Positions 1 to 9,008 of a DNA stretch of 64,000 nucleotides are shown piece after piece. The notes under the pieces are model-generated. The model ran no database searches. It saw nothing but the letters and a program-made list of their open reading frames with translations, and was not told the origin of the DNA. Position 1 is the first letter of the stretch. Each line of letters starts with the position of its first letter. The position numbers and the translations under genes were made by a program. Source of the stretch: Ameyamaea chiangmaiensis (GTDB lineage Bacteria; Pseudomonadota; Alphaproteobacteria; Acetobacterales; Acetobacteraceae); assembly GCF_025995235.1 (NCBI RefSeq), contig NZ_BAPT01000041.1, positions 19,223-83,222 on the forward strand. The letters run 5' to 3'.

Positions 1-2217
1 GTGACCGACCTTTTCGCCCCCGACCACACGCCGGACTACCTGACGCGCCTCAACCCGGAGCAGCGCGCCGCCATCGAAACGACCGAGGGGCCGTTGCTCG
101 TGCTCGCCGGTGCGGGAACCGGCAAGACGCGCGTCCTGACGTCGCGCTTTGCGCATATCCTGCTGTCGGGCCGGGCAAAGCCAAACCAGATTCTGGCGGT
201 GACGTTCACCAACAAGGCTGCGCGCGAGATGCGCGAACGCGTCAGCGCCATTCTGGGCCAGCCTGCAGACGGCCTGTGGCTGGGCACGTTCCATGCCCTG
301 TGCGCGCGCATGCTGCGCCGTCATGCCGAGTATGTCGACCTGACCAGCGGTTTCACCATTCTGGACACCGACGACCAGATCCGGTTGCTCAAGCAGATCA
401 TGGAGCCATTCCGCCTCGATACCAAGCGCTGGCCGGCGCAGGGCATGCTGGGCGTGATCCAGCGGTGGAAGGATCGCGGCCTGACGCCGGAGCGAATCAC
501 CGGCGCCGAGGACAGCGATTTCGCGCAGGGCCGCGCGCAGGAAATCTACGCCGCCTATCAGGCCCGGCTGGTGCAGCTCAACGCCTGCGACTTCGGCGAC
601 CTGATGTTGCATGTGACCGAAATCCTGCGCACGCGTCCCGACGTTCTGGCGCAGTACCATCGTTTTTTCCGCTATATCCTGGTCGACGAATACCAGGATA
701 CCAACACCATCCAGTATCTGTGGCTGCGTCTTCTGGCCAAGCGCGAGGGCTTTGCCGCGAACATCTGCTGCGTGGGTGACGACGACCAGTCGATTTATTC
801 CTGGCGTGGCGCGGAAGTCGAAAACATCCTGCGCTTCGAACAGGATTTCCCCGGCGCGCACGTCGTGCGTCTCGAACGGAACTATCGGTCGACGGTGCAG
901 ATCCTGGGCGCCGCCAGCGGGCTGATCGCCCATAATGAAGGGCGGCTCGGCAAGACGTTGCGGCCGGGGCGCGACGATTCAGACGGCGAGAAGGTTCAAG
1001 TCGTCGGCGTGTGGGATTCGGACGAGGAGGGCCGCGTCGTTGCCAGCCGCGTCGCGGAACTGCGGCTGGAGGGACATTCGCTGGGTGAAATGGCGGTTCT
1101 GGTGCGTGCCGGCTTCCAGACCCGCGCGTTTGAAGAGCAACTGATCGCCCAAGGTATTCCCTATCGCGTGGTCGGGGGCCTGCGTTTTTACGAACGCGCT
1201 GAAATCCGCGACGCGATGGCCTATCTCCGCGTTCTGGCCCAACCCGCCGACGATCTGGCGTTCGAGCGGATCATCAACCTACCGCGTCGTGGCGTGGGGG
1301 CTGCGGCGTTGCAGAAATTTCGCGACATCGCACGTAGCCAGTCGGTGTCGCTCAGTGCCGCCGTCGGCATCGCGCTCGAAAACGCAACGGTCAAGGGCAA
1401 GAGCGGCGACGCCCTGCGCACGCTGATGCAGTGTCTCGCCGATGGCCGGGCGATGCTGGGTCGCGAGGGGCATATCGTGGCGGTCGAGGCCCTCCTGGAG
1501 GACAGCGGTTACGTGCCGATGTGGCGGGCCGACACGTCGATCGAAGCACCGGGACGGGTGGACAACCTGCGCGAGCTGGTGCGGGCGATGGCCGATTTCG
1601 ACTCGCTCGGCGCGTTTCTCGAACATGTCTCGCTGGTCATGGACAACGACCAGGACGCGGGCGAGGCGAAGGTCAGCCTGATGACGCTGCATGGTGCGAA
1701 GGGGCTGGAATTCGACACGGTGTTTCTTCCGGGCTGGGAGGAGGGGGTGTTTCCCTCGCAGAGAACGCTGGACGAAGGTGGGCTTTCGGGGCTGGAGGAA
1801 GAGCGCCGTCTGGCCTATGTCGGCATCACGCGCGCGCGCAGGCGTGCCATCATCCTGCACGCCGCGAACCGGCGTATCTATGCGAACTGGCAGTCGTCGA
1901 TGCCCAGCCGCTTCATCGACGAGCTGCCTGACGAGCATATCGAGGTCGTCGGTCAGACCAAGGCCGAGCGTCGGCGCACCGCGCAGGCCGAATCGCTGTT
2001 CGCCGCCGGACCGATGGTGGCGCGGCGGGAGCGGAGCGGCCCGCACACGGTTTCCCCGCGGCCGGAACGGTGCGATATCCCGCTGGGCGCGCGCGTGTTC
2101 CACCAGAAATTCGGCTATGGGATGGTCATCGGCGTCGAGCATGACCGGCTGGAAGTCAATTTCGAGAAGGCCGGGCACAAGCGCGTCATTGCAAGTTTTG
2201 TCGAACAGGTTTCCTGA
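1..2217 (+). CDS. uvrD: UvrD/PcrA-type superfamily 1 DNA helicase
   Basis: ATP-dependent 3'-5' DNA helicase that removes incised oligonucleotides in nucleotide excision repair and acts in mismatch repair. The 738-residue product has Walker A AGAGTGKT at 36-43, the Walker B/motif II box DEYQDT at 229-234, and the later SF1 motifs SWRGAE, ERNYRST, TLHGAKGLEF and VGITRAR in order, so it is full length. The C-terminus (about 695-738) is a small beta-barrel-like tail, FGYGMVIGVEHDRLEVNFE at 704-722, as in PcrA/UvrD proteins where a Tudor-like tail contacts RNA polymerase. The GTG at position 1 is the first base of the window, so an upstream start cannot be excluded. The stop overlaps the prmA start (TGATG), indicating translational coupling. 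Confidence 0.95.
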   Translation: MTDLFAPDHTPDYLTRLNPEQRAAIETTEGPLLVLAGAGTGKTRVLTSRFAHILLSGRAKPNQILAVTFTNKAAREMRERVSAILGQPADGLWLGTFHALCARMLRRHAEYVDLTSGFTILDTDDQIRLLKQIMEPFRLDTKRWPAQGMLGVIQRWKDRGLTPERITGAEDSDFAQGRAQEIYAAYQARLVQLNACDFGDLMLHVTEILRTRPDVLAQYHRFFRYILVDEYQDTNTIQYLWLRLLAKREGFAANICCVGDDDQSIYSWRGAEVENILRFEQDFPGAHVVRLERNYRSTVQILGAASGLIAHNEGRLGKTLRPGRDDSDGEKVQVVGVWDSDEEGRVVASRVAELRLEGHSLGEMAVLVRAGFQTRAFEEQLIAQGIPYRVVGGLRFYERAEIRDAMAYLRVLAQPADDLAFERIINLPRRGVGAAALQKFRDIARSQSVSLSAAVGIALENATVKGKSGDALRTLMQCLADGRAMLGREGHIVAVEALLEDSGYVPMWRADTSIEAPGRVDNLRELVRAMADFDSLGAFLEHVSLVMDNDQDAGEAKVSLMTLHGAKGLEFDTVFLPGWEEGVFPSQRTLDEGGLSGLEEERRLAYVGITRARRRAIILHAANRRIYANWQSSMPSRFIDELPDEHIEVVGQTKAERRRTAQAESLFAAGPMVARRERSGPHTVSPRPERCDIPLGARVFHQKFGYGMVIGVEHDRLEVNFEKAGHKRVIASFVEQVS

Positions 2218-3119
2218 TGCCCCCCCCTCGCCGCCACGCTACCGAACTCGAAACCCTCTCCGTCACCGTTCCCGAAGCCTTCGTCGAGCCGTTCGAGAAT
2301 GCACTGGCGACCGTCTGCGCCACCGTCGGCATTTTCGAGGCCGATGACGCCCAGATCTGCTGGCGTATCGAAGGGGTGAAGGACATCGGCCACCGAGAGA
2401 CCGAGTTGCAGTCCGCGCTGACGCTGGCGCGGCTGGTCACGGGCATCGACGCGACGCTGGAGCGCACGCGGACGGAGGCCGAAGGGTGGCTGGCCCGGAC
2501 CTACGAATCGTTCCCGGCGCAGGAAATCGGGGCGCGTTTCGTGGTGCGCGGCACGCATCTGGAAGACGCCCCGCCGACGCGTCGGCTGACGATCACGCTG
2601 GATGCCGGTATCGCCTTCGGCTCCGGCGAACATGGGTCCACCCGGGGCTGCCTGCGCGCGCTGGAACGGATCGCGCATCGGCGACCACGACGGATCCTCG
2701 ATCTGGGGTGCGGGTCGGGGATACTGGCGATGGGGGCTGCCGCCCTGCTCAAACGGCGGGTGCTGGCGGTGGACATCGAGCCCTGGTCCGTTCGCGTGGC
2801 CGCGTCGAACGCGCGTGCGAACGGCCTTGGCACTCTGGTCGAATGCCGTTTGGGGAATGGCTGGAAGACGCCCGAAATCCGGGCACGCGCACCCTATGAT
2901 CTTGTGTTCGCCAACATTCTGGCGCGTCCGCTGTGTCTGATGGCGCGTGATCTGTCGCGCAATGTCGTGCCCGGGGGCACCGTCATTCTGGCCGGTCTTC
3001 TGGCGACCCAGGTGCGTATGGTGCTGGCGGCCCATCGCCGCCAAGGGCTGGTCCTCGAAGCGTGCCTGCGCGAAGGGGATTGGGCGACCCTGATCCTGCG
3101 CAAACCGGCCTGGGCCTGA
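2217..3119 (+). CDS. prmA: Ribosomal protein L11 methyltransferase
   Basis: SAM-dependent methyltransferase that trimethylates ribosomal protein L11. The 300-residue protein has the family-specific FGSGEHGSTRG segment at 134-144, the SAM-binding motif I LDLGCGSGIL at 161-170, an acidic ribose-binding residue in AVDIEP, and the NILARPL box that replaces NPPY in this family. An N-terminal domain of about 110 residues precedes the catalytic domain, as in other PrmA proteins. It overlaps the uvrD stop by one base, so the two are probably one transcript. A 99-bp spacer with no clear terminator follows before the aminopeptidase gene. Confidence 0.93.
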   Translation: MPPPRRHATELETLSVTVPEAFVEPFENALATVCATVGIFEADDAQICWRIEGVKDIGHRETELQSALTLARLVTGIDATLERTRTEAEGWLARTYESFPAQEIGARFVVRGTHLEDAPPTRRLTITLDAGIAFGSGEHGSTRGCLRALERIAHRRPRRILDLGCGSGILAMGAAALLKRRVLAVDIEPWSVRVAASNARANGLGTLVECRLGNGWKTPEIRARAPYDLVFANILARPLCLMARDLSRNVVPGGTVILAGLLATQVRMVLAAHRRQGLVLEACLREGDWATLILRKPAWA

Positions 3120-3218
3120 TCCGTCGACTGCGGCTGGACCGCCGCGGCGAGGACTCGACCCTGCGGAGTGCCGGTCATAGGATGATCGTCTTCCTCGTCT
3201 TACGAAAGGCATCCGCGC

Positions 3219-4988
3219 ATGTCGGACCTGCACCATCGTCTGCCGCGTTTGCGGACCGCGCTTGCTGACACGGGGCTGGATGGTTTCGTGCTGCCCAGAG
3301 CGGACGAGTTTCTGGGCGAGTACGTGCCCGCGTGCTCCGAGCGTCTGGCGTGGCTGACCGGGTTTACCGGCAGCGCGGGACTTGCGGTCGTGTTGCGCGA
3401 TCGTGCCGCCGTGTTTTCCGACGGTCGTTATATTACGCAACTGGAGCAGCAGCTCGACCCTTCGTTGTGGGAGGCATTGCACATGACGCGCACGCCCCCC
3501 GCGGACTGGATCGCCGAGCATGCGAAGGGCGGTCGGATCGGGTATGACCCGCGCCTCATGAGTGCGGCGTCACTGGCGCCGTTCGAGGCACGGGGGATCG
3601 AACTCGTCGCTGTGAAGGCCAATCCCGTCGATCCGTTGTGGAACGACCGGCCGGCTGCGCCGCACGGACCGGCACTGCGCCATCCGCTCGACCATGCGGG
3701 CGAGGCGAGCGCAGACAAACGCGCGCGGATCGCACAGGCCCTGCGGGCGGCAGGTGACGACGGCGCCATTCTGGGCGATCCCGCGTCCGTCGCCTGGCTT
3801 TTGAACATTCGCGGCACGGATGTGCCCTATACGCCGCTCCTGCTCGCCTTTGCCGCAATCGACGCCGATGCCGGTGTCGATCTGTTCGTCGATCCCGGGC
3901 GTCTGGACGCGGAGACGAACGCGTGGCTGGGGGACGTGCGCCTTCATGCGCCGGAGGACCTGCCGAACTGGCTGTCGCGTCAGACGGGCCGGACCGTTCG
4001 GGTGGATCCGTCCGCGACGTCCGTGTGGTTCGCCCAGCGTCTGGAGGCCCATGGCGCGCGAGTCCGTCACGATTCCGATCCGTGCCTGTTGCCCAAGGCG
4101 CGCAAGAACGCCGTGGAAATCGACGGTGCCCGCAGCGCCCACCGCAAGGACGCCGTCGCGGTCTGTCGCTTTCTGGCCTGGGTGTCGCGTCACGGACGTG
4201 GCGTGGGCGAGGCGGCGCTGGCCGATCGGCTGGACGCGTTCCGGCGCGACGAACCGACCTATCGCGGCGAGAGTTTCGCCGCGATTTCCGGCACCGGGCC
4301 GAACGGCGCGATCATTCACTACCGCGCCAGGGCGGGACGCGACCGGGTCATGGCGGCTGACGAGATCTACCTGATCGACAGCGGCGGGCAGTATCCCGAG
4401 GGGACGACGGACATTACGCGTTCGATCTGGACGGGGCCGGGCGTCCCGCCTGAGGGACTGCGCGAGGTCTATACCCGTGTCCTGAAGGGAAATCTCGCGC
4501 TGGGGGCCGCCACGTTTCCGACCGGAACGACCGGTCACAGGCTCGATACGCTCGCGCGTCACAGCCTGTGGGAAGCGGGCCTCGATTATGACCACGGCAC
4601 GGGCCATGGCATTGGAAGCTATCTCTCGGTGCATGAGGGGCCGTGCAACATTTCCGCATCCCCCCGTCCCGTGCCGCTCGAGCCCGGGATGATCATCTCG
4701 AACGAGCCCGGATTTTACCGCCCCGGCGCGTTCGGCATGCGGCTGGAGACATTGCTGCTGGTCACGCCGAGCGACGCGGGCCAGGACGGCCGGTCGTTTC
4801 TCAGGTTCGAAACGTTGACGCATGTGCCATGGGATCGTGCGCTGATCGACGTGACATTGCTGACGCAGAATGAATGCCATGCGCTGAATATCTATCATGC
4901 GGCAGTCGCGGAGCTCGTTCTGCCGTTTTTGAATGATGAGGAAAAACAGTGGATTATGGATGCGTGCTCACCGTTGAGCGCCGGATAA
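3219..4988 (+). CDS. Aminopeptidase P family (M24B) metallopeptidase
   Basis: Cytosolic Xaa-Pro aminopeptidase releasing N-terminal residues before proline. At 589 residues it is the long three-domain form: two creatinase-like N-terminal domains (about 1-310), the pita-bread M24 catalytic domain (about 310-520) and a short C-terminal extension. Dinuclear metal ligands are visible: Asp in LIDSGGQY, Asp in GTTDITRS, His in HGTGHGIG, Glu in NEPGFY and Glu in LRFETLT. The purine-rich GAAAGG about 10 bases before the ATG serves as ribosome-binding site. It stands between prmA and isocitrate dehydrogenase on the same strand without an obvious functional link. Confidence 0.92.
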   Translation: MSDLHHRLPRLRTALADTGLDGFVLPRADEFLGEYVPACSERLAWLTGFTGSAGLAVVLRDRAAVFSDGRYITQLEQQLDPSLWEALHMTRTPPADWIAEHAKGGRIGYDPRLMSAASLAPFEARGIELVAVKANPVDPLWNDRPAAPHGPALRHPLDHAGEASADKRARIAQALRAAGDDGAILGDPASVAWLLNIRGTDVPYTPLLLAFAAIDADAGVDLFVDPGRLDAETNAWLGDVRLHAPEDLPNWLSRQTGRTVRVDPSATSVWFAQRLEAHGARVRHDSDPCLLPKARKNAVEIDGARSAHRKDAVAVCRFLAWVSRHGRGVGEAALADRLDAFRRDEPTYRGESFAAISGTGPNGAIIHYRARAGRDRVMAADEIYLIDSGGQYPEGTTDITRSIWTGPGVPPEGLREVYTRVLKGNLALGAATFPTGTTGHRLDTLARHSLWEAGLDYDHGTGHGIGSYLSVHEGPCNISASPRPVPLEPGMIISNEPGFYRPGAFGMRLETLLLVTPSDAGQDGRSFLRFETLTHVPWDRALIDVTLLTQNECHALNIYHAAVAELVLPFLNDEEKQWIMDACSPLSAG

Positions 4989-5122
4989 TGTGACCCGTGC
5001 CCACCTTTGCGCTCCCGGCGGCTGGGCCTACCACCATTGGCATGCCCTCTCGGCGGATCGCGCCGGGGCAAAGCAGGGAGACGGTCCCGACGCAACCGGG
5101 ACCAAATGCGAGGAGAATTCTC

Positions 5123-6154
5123 ATGTCCGCCGCTTCAAAGACCATTCCCGCCACGCTGATCGCCGGCGACGGCATCGGCCCGGAAATCATGGCGTCCGTC
5201 ACGGAAATCCTCGACGTTATCGGCGCGCCGTTCGATTGGGATCCGCAACGGGCTGGCATGGACGGCGTGGAACATGCCGGAAACCCGCTGCCGGCGGAGA
5301 CGCTGACCTCTATCCGTCGCACGGGTCTGGCCCTCAAGGGGCCGCTGACCACGCCTGTGGGTGGTGGTTTCAAGTCGATCAACGTGACCCTGCGCCAGGA
5401 ATTCGGCCTGTACGCGAACGTGCGGCCGACACGGACGATCGTTCCCGGCGGTCGGTTCGACGATATCGATATCGTTCTGTTCCGTGAGAACCTCGAAGGC
5501 TATTACGCGGCCCTGGAACATTATGTTCCGGCTGACGGCGACCCGCAGGGCATGGCGATCAGCTCCGGCTACACGACGCGCAAGGAATGTCAGCGTATCG
5601 TGCGCTATGCCTTCGAATACGCGCTGAAGAACGGCCGCAAGAAGGTCACGCTGGTCCACAAGGCCAACATCCTGAAGCTTCTGACCGGCCTGTTCCTTGA
5701 AGAAGGCCGCAAGGTCGCCAAGGAATATGAAGGCCGTATCGAGGTGAACGAACGCATCGTCGACGCCTGCGCGATGCAGCTGGTGACCAACCCGTGGCAG
5801 TATGACGTGATCGTCACGACCAACCTGTTCGGCGACATCCTGTCCGATCTGACCGCCGGTCTGGTTGGCGGTCTTGGCATGGCGCCGGGTGCGAACATCG
5901 GCAGCGACGCCGCTATTTTCGAGGCCGTGCATGGCTCTGCGCCGGACATCGCGGGCCAGGATCTGGCCAATCCGCTCGCTCTTTTGCTGGCCGCGGGCAT
6001 GATGTTGCAGCATATCGGCCGTCAGGACCTCGACACGCGTCTTCAGGCGGGGATCGACAAGGTTATCAAGACCGACAAGGTCCGCACCCGTGATCTCGGC
6101 GGTACGGTCGGCACGCGCGAACTGACCGCCGCCCTGAAGCAGGCCGTGGCCTGA
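5123..6154 (+). CDS. icd: NAD-dependent isocitrate dehydrogenase
   Basis: Oxidatively decarboxylates isocitrate to 2-oxoglutarate in the TCA cycle. The 343-residue protein has the beta-decarboxylating dehydrogenase GDGIGPE motif at 15-21, the substrate loop KGPLTTPVGGGFKS followed by INVTLR, RENLEGYY at 121-128, and a late GSAPDIAG box. The SxN/LR substrate loop and short length fit the NAD-type isocitrate dehydrogenase rather than isopropylmalate dehydrogenase; homoisocitrate dehydrogenase is a less likely alternative. The frame is open to 4997, but ATG 5123 is preferred because AGGAGA sits 6 bases upstream and homology starts there. A perfect 6-bp hairpin (5083-5088 with 5098-5103) lies just ahead of the ribosome-binding site. 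Confidence 0.88.
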   Translation: MSAASKTIPATLIAGDGIGPEIMASVTEILDVIGAPFDWDPQRAGMDGVEHAGNPLPAETLTSIRRTGLALKGPLTTPVGGGFKSINVTLRQEFGLYANVRPTRTIVPGGRFDDIDIVLFRENLEGYYAALEHYVPADGDPQGMAISSGYTTRKECQRIVRYAFEYALKNGRKKVTLVHKANILKLLTGLFLEEGRKVAKEYEGRIEVNERIVDACAMQLVTNPWQYDVIVTTNLFGDILSDLTAGLVGGLGMAPGANIGSDAAIFEAVHGSAPDIAGQDLANPLALLLAAGMMLQHIGRQDLDTRLQAGIDKVIKTDKVRTRDLGGTVGTRELTAALKQAVA

Positions 6155-6164
6155 CGCTCGGGCG

Positions 6165-6199
6165 CAGGCGGCAGGGACGTATTTTTCGTCCGCCTGTTT
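6165..6199 (+). terminator. Weak stem-loop after isocitrate dehydrogenase
   Basis: CAGGCG (6165-6170) can pair with CGCCTG (6191-6196), extended inward by GACG/CGTC with a bulge. Only a short T run follows (6197-6199), so this is a doubtful intrinsic terminator for the upstream gene. Confidence 0.25.
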
Positions 6200-6234
6200 A
6201 CCACTCGTAAAGGCGATGCCGTCATGCAGGAAGC

Positions 6235-7023
6235 ATGCTTCGGTGTCGCCTTCTCTCGTGTTTGCTGTTTCTGTTGATCGTGGTTGCGTGTCCGGCATGC
6301 GGGCGCGCGCAGGATGCTGCGGCCTGTCAAGGCGCCGCCGCGATGGCGGAACGTGCGTGGGGGTTGCCCGCCCGACTGCTCGAGGCCATCGGGCGGGTCG
6401 AAAGCGGCCGTTACGATACCATGTCGCACAGCGTTCGCGCGTGGCCGTGGACGATCAACGCGCAGGGGCAGGGCTATTTCTACCCCGACAAGGCGACAGC
6501 CATTGCGGCGGCGCAGCGTTTCATCGCCTCCGGTATACGCTCGATCGACGTCGGGTGCATGCAGATCAACCTGCACCATCACCCCGACGCCTTCGCGTCG
6601 TTGCAGGAGGCGTTCGATCCTTACAGAAACGCTGACTACGCCGCGCGCTTTCTCCGCGGGTTGTTTACCGATCACCCGTCATGGAGCGCGGCGGCCGGGG
6701 CCTACCATTCCCTGACCCCCGAATTCGGCGCACCCTATGCACGCAAGGTCATGGCCGTGTGGCACGGCGGCACCGAAGGGGATCTGTTCGCGACCCCGCC
6801 GCAGGAAGATCCCGGCACGCACATCGTCCGGCCATTCCCGTTCGGGCGTCCATTTGCGTTGCCAACGCGTGGATTTGCACCCAAGGCACGGGTTATTCCG
6901 CTGGGTGGCCATGCCATGGCACCCGGCGTGCTCGCGGGCACAGGGCGGTCACTCGCGGCCTATCGCACCGTGCCGATCCGCTTGGCCTCGACCAGCCCGT
7001 TACGCCTCGCGGGATTGCCCTGA
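6235..7023 (+). CDS. Secreted lytic transglycosylase (SLT/lysozyme-like domain)
   Basis: Predicted exported peptidoglycan lytic transglycosylase. A signal peptide covers about residues 1-25 (positively charged start, LLSCLLFLLIVVA core). The lysozyme-fold domain spans about 30-175 with the presumed catalytic Glu56 in IGRVESG, followed by a GCMQINL box and an AGAYHS segment typical of SLT domains. The remaining 85 residues are low-complexity and Pro/Gly-rich with no recognised domain. An upstream ATG at 6224 is out of frame, so 6235 is the start. It resembles conjugation-associated VirB1-like SLT proteins in size, but no secretion or conjugation genes are nearby. Confidence 0.82.
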   Translation: MLRCRLLSCLLFLLIVVACPACGRAQDAAACQGAAAMAERAWGLPARLLEAIGRVESGRYDTMSHSVRAWPWTINAQGQGYFYPDKATAIAAAQRFIASGIRSIDVGCMQINLHHHPDAFASLQEAFDPYRNADYAARFLRGLFTDHPSWSAAAGAYHSLTPEFGAPYARKVMAVWHGGTEGDLFATPPQEDPGTHIVRPFPFGRPFALPTRGFAPKARVIPLGGHAMAPGVLAGTGRSLAAYRTVPIRLASTSPLRLAGLP

Positions 7024-7085
7024 TCTACGCCGCGCGATAGGGCGAGAGACGCGCGCATCGTCCGGTCGGGCGGGCAGGGGGCAAT

Positions 7086-7436
7086 ATGACACTGACACTA
7101 TACGGAATTAAAGCGTGTGACACGATGAAGAAGGCGCGCGTCTGGCTGGAGACGCATGCCATCGACGTGGTGTTCCATGACTACAAAACAGCGGGTATCG
7201 ATCGCCGCACGCTTGAGCGATGGGTGGCAGCCAAGGGCTGGGAGACGATCCTCAACCGCGCCGGGACCACGTTTCGCAAGCTGCCAGAGGCCGACCGGTT
7301 GGCTCTGACCCCCGAGCGGGCTGTGACTCTGATGCTTGCCCAGCCGTCGATGATCAAGCGTCCCGTCCTCGAGGGCGACGGAACGCTGATCGTCGGTTTC
7401 CGGCCCGAGTTTTACGAGACCCTGCTGTCCGCGTGA
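7086..7436 (+). CDS. ArsC/Spx family protein, YffB type
   Basis: Small thioredoxin-fold protein of 116 residues. It begins with a beta strand and the KACDTMKK active-site loop (Cys11), typical of YffB-like members, and has a RPVLEGDG segment with the conserved Arg and cis-Pro late in the fold. YffB proteins are related to arsenate reductase but lack demonstrated arsenate activity; a glutathione-linked reductase role is assumed. No ars genes are nearby. Its last 25 bases overlap the 3' end of the converging HAD phosphatase gene. Confidence 0.85.
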   Translation: MTLTLYGIKACDTMKKARVWLETHAIDVVFHDYKTAGIDRRTLERWVAAKGWETILNRAGTTFRKLPEADRLALTPERAVTLMLAQPSMIKRPVLEGDGTLIVGFRPEFYETLLSA

Positions 7437-8182
7437 TCATGGCGTCGCGCGGCAGCGAGTTGCTCGGCGACGAGGCCGGGCAGATCGGCCGGTGCGGCGG
7501 CCAGCTGGTCCGCGCCTGCCTCGGTCAGTTCGTCCGCCCCGCCATAGCCCCACAGAACGCCGATGGCGCGTACGCGATTGGCATGCGCGCCCGAGATGTC
7601 AAAGCGGCGGTCGCCCACCATGACCGCGTGCTCTGGCGCGATTCGGTGTTGACGCAGCAGTTCGGCAATCAATTCGGGCTTCTCAGCCCCGCTATCGTCC
7701 GGTCTGGCACCATGAAGCTGCGTGAAATAGCCATCCAGTTCGCGCAGGCCCAGGATGGCGCGCGCCAGATGGACCGGCTTCGACGTCGCGAGAAACAGCC
7801 GCGCGGGGGAGGCCGCAAATCCCGCGATGACGTCGCGCATGCCGTCATAGACCGGGCTATGGTGCATGCCCCGGCTTTCATACAGGGCGCGATAGCGACG
7901 AACAGCGTCTTCGACACGGTCGTCACCATAGCGATGCAGGATTTCGCCGATCAGGTCATGCAGCGGGGGCCCGACCACCCAGGTCAGGTCCTGCGACAGG
8001 TCCGGCTCGTGTCCCATGTCGCGCAGAACGTCATGGATGGTGGAAATGATCCCGTGACGGGAATCGATGATGGTCCCGTCCAGATCCAGAAGGATTGCCG
8101 AGCCGTGGGGAAGGGCGGATGGCCCAGTGTCGGAAAGCACGTCGTTCAAAACCGGAAACTCCTCTCGGCGTCGGTCGATCAT
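7412..8182 (-). CDS. HAD-family phosphatase, phosphoglycolate phosphatase-like
   Basis: Haloacid dehalogenase superfamily hydrolase. DLDGT at 33-37 carries the nucleophile Asp33 and acid Asp35. A cap domain follows (VVGPPLHDLI, typical of the Gph/5'-nucleotidase-like branch), then the motif II segment LFLATSKP, the motif III Lys in AEKPELI, and motif IV MVGDRRFDI. The likely substrate is a small phosphate ester such as phosphoglycolate or a nucleotide. The reading frame extends to 8257, but ATG 8182 is preferred because the longer form would run into the divergent radC start. Promoters for both genes would then lie in 8183-8228. Confidence 0.85.
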   Translation of the reverse strand: MIDRRREEFPVLNDVLSDTGPSALPHGSAILLDLDGTIIDSRHGIISTIHDVLRDMGHEPDLSQDLTWVVGPPLHDLIGEILHRYGDDRVEDAVRRYRALYESRGMHHSPVYDGMRDVIAGFAASPARLFLATSKPVHLARAILGLRELDGYFTQLHGARPDDSGAEKPELIAELLRQHRIAPEHAVMVGDRRFDISGAHANRVRAIGVLWGYGGADELTEAGADQLAAAPADLPGLVAEQLAAARRHDHADSRVS

Positions 8183-8228
8183 AGACGCACTCAGGGAATA
8201 ATGCGACGCTGGGGCCCTGGTCGCCCCA

Positions 8229-9008
8229 ATGATGCTGTTTTGCATGCGAGACGTCACGATGCCTCAACCCGCTGCCACGGCCACCGGACTGTCGGATGTG
8301 GGTTTCAATCCGAAGCGCCTCTCCCCCGGCATTTCCGCGCCGGCATCCACGAAAGGACAGGGGCCGGATGATGCTACCCTGGTGCGCGCCCTTCTGGCGG
8401 CCGCTATGCCCGCCCATGGCAGTGTTGATGCAGTGGCCGATGTCTGCCTGTCGCGCTTCGGTTCCTATGCCGGGTTGTTGAGCGCCCCACCGACGGAGTT
8501 GCGCACGCTCTCGGGCCTTGGACCGCACGCCCTGTCGGCGATCCGGCTGATGCATGAGGCCGCGCTGCGACTGGTGCGCGCCCGGATCGACCAGCGCGAT
8601 GTGCTGGCGGACCAGTCCGCCGTCATCGATTATCTGGCCGCGGTTCTCTCACGCGAGAGGATCGAACAGTTCCGGTTGCTGTTTCTCGACCAGGAGCGCC
8701 GCCTGATCGCTGATGAGGCGCAGGCGCGTGGCACGGTCAATCACACGCCGGTCTATCCGCGCGAAGTCGCCCATCGGGCGGTCGAACATGGAGCGGCGAC
8801 CGTCATTCTGGTTCACAATCATCCCACGGGCGACCCAACCCCGTCGGAGGCCGATCTTGTAATGACGCGCCAGATCGTCGCGGCGTGTGCGGCGATCGGC
8901 GTGGGTGTGACCGACCACATCATCATGGGCAATGGGCGCTGGCTCAGCTTTGCCGAGCGCGGCCTGATCGATCAGGCGACGGCTTCGGCGTCCTCAGGTT
9001 CCGTCTGA
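8229..9008 (+). CDS. radC: RadC/YeeS family JAB1-MPN protein
   Basis: The 259-residue product has a helix-hairpin-helix-like region (LRTLSGLGPHALSAIR, about 91-106) followed by the JAMM metalloprotease-like domain with HNHPTGDPTPSEAD; the zinc-ligand pattern is His196, His198 and Asp209. RadC was named for a repair phenotype later reassigned, and its biochemical role is still unclear. The start may instead be the ATG at 8259. Transcribed divergently from the HAD phosphatase. Its last 37 bases overlap the converging purK 3' end. Confidence 0.88.
   Translation: MMLFCMRDVTMPQPAATATGLSDVGFNPKRLSPGISAPASTKGQGPDDATLVRALLAAAMPAHGSVDAVADVCLSRFGSYAGLLSAPPTELRTLSGLGPHALSAIRLMHEAALRLVRARIDQRDVLADQSAVIDYLAAVLSRERIEQFRLLFLDQERRLIADEAQARGTVNHTPVYPREVAHRAVEHGAATVILVHNHPTGDPTPSEADLVMTRQIVAACAAIGVGVTDHIIMGNGRWLSFAERGLIDQATASASSGSV

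Noticed and set aside
2115..3521. 468-codon minus-strand frame across prmA
   Set aside because: Antisense to prmA and the aminopeptidase, with no family features.
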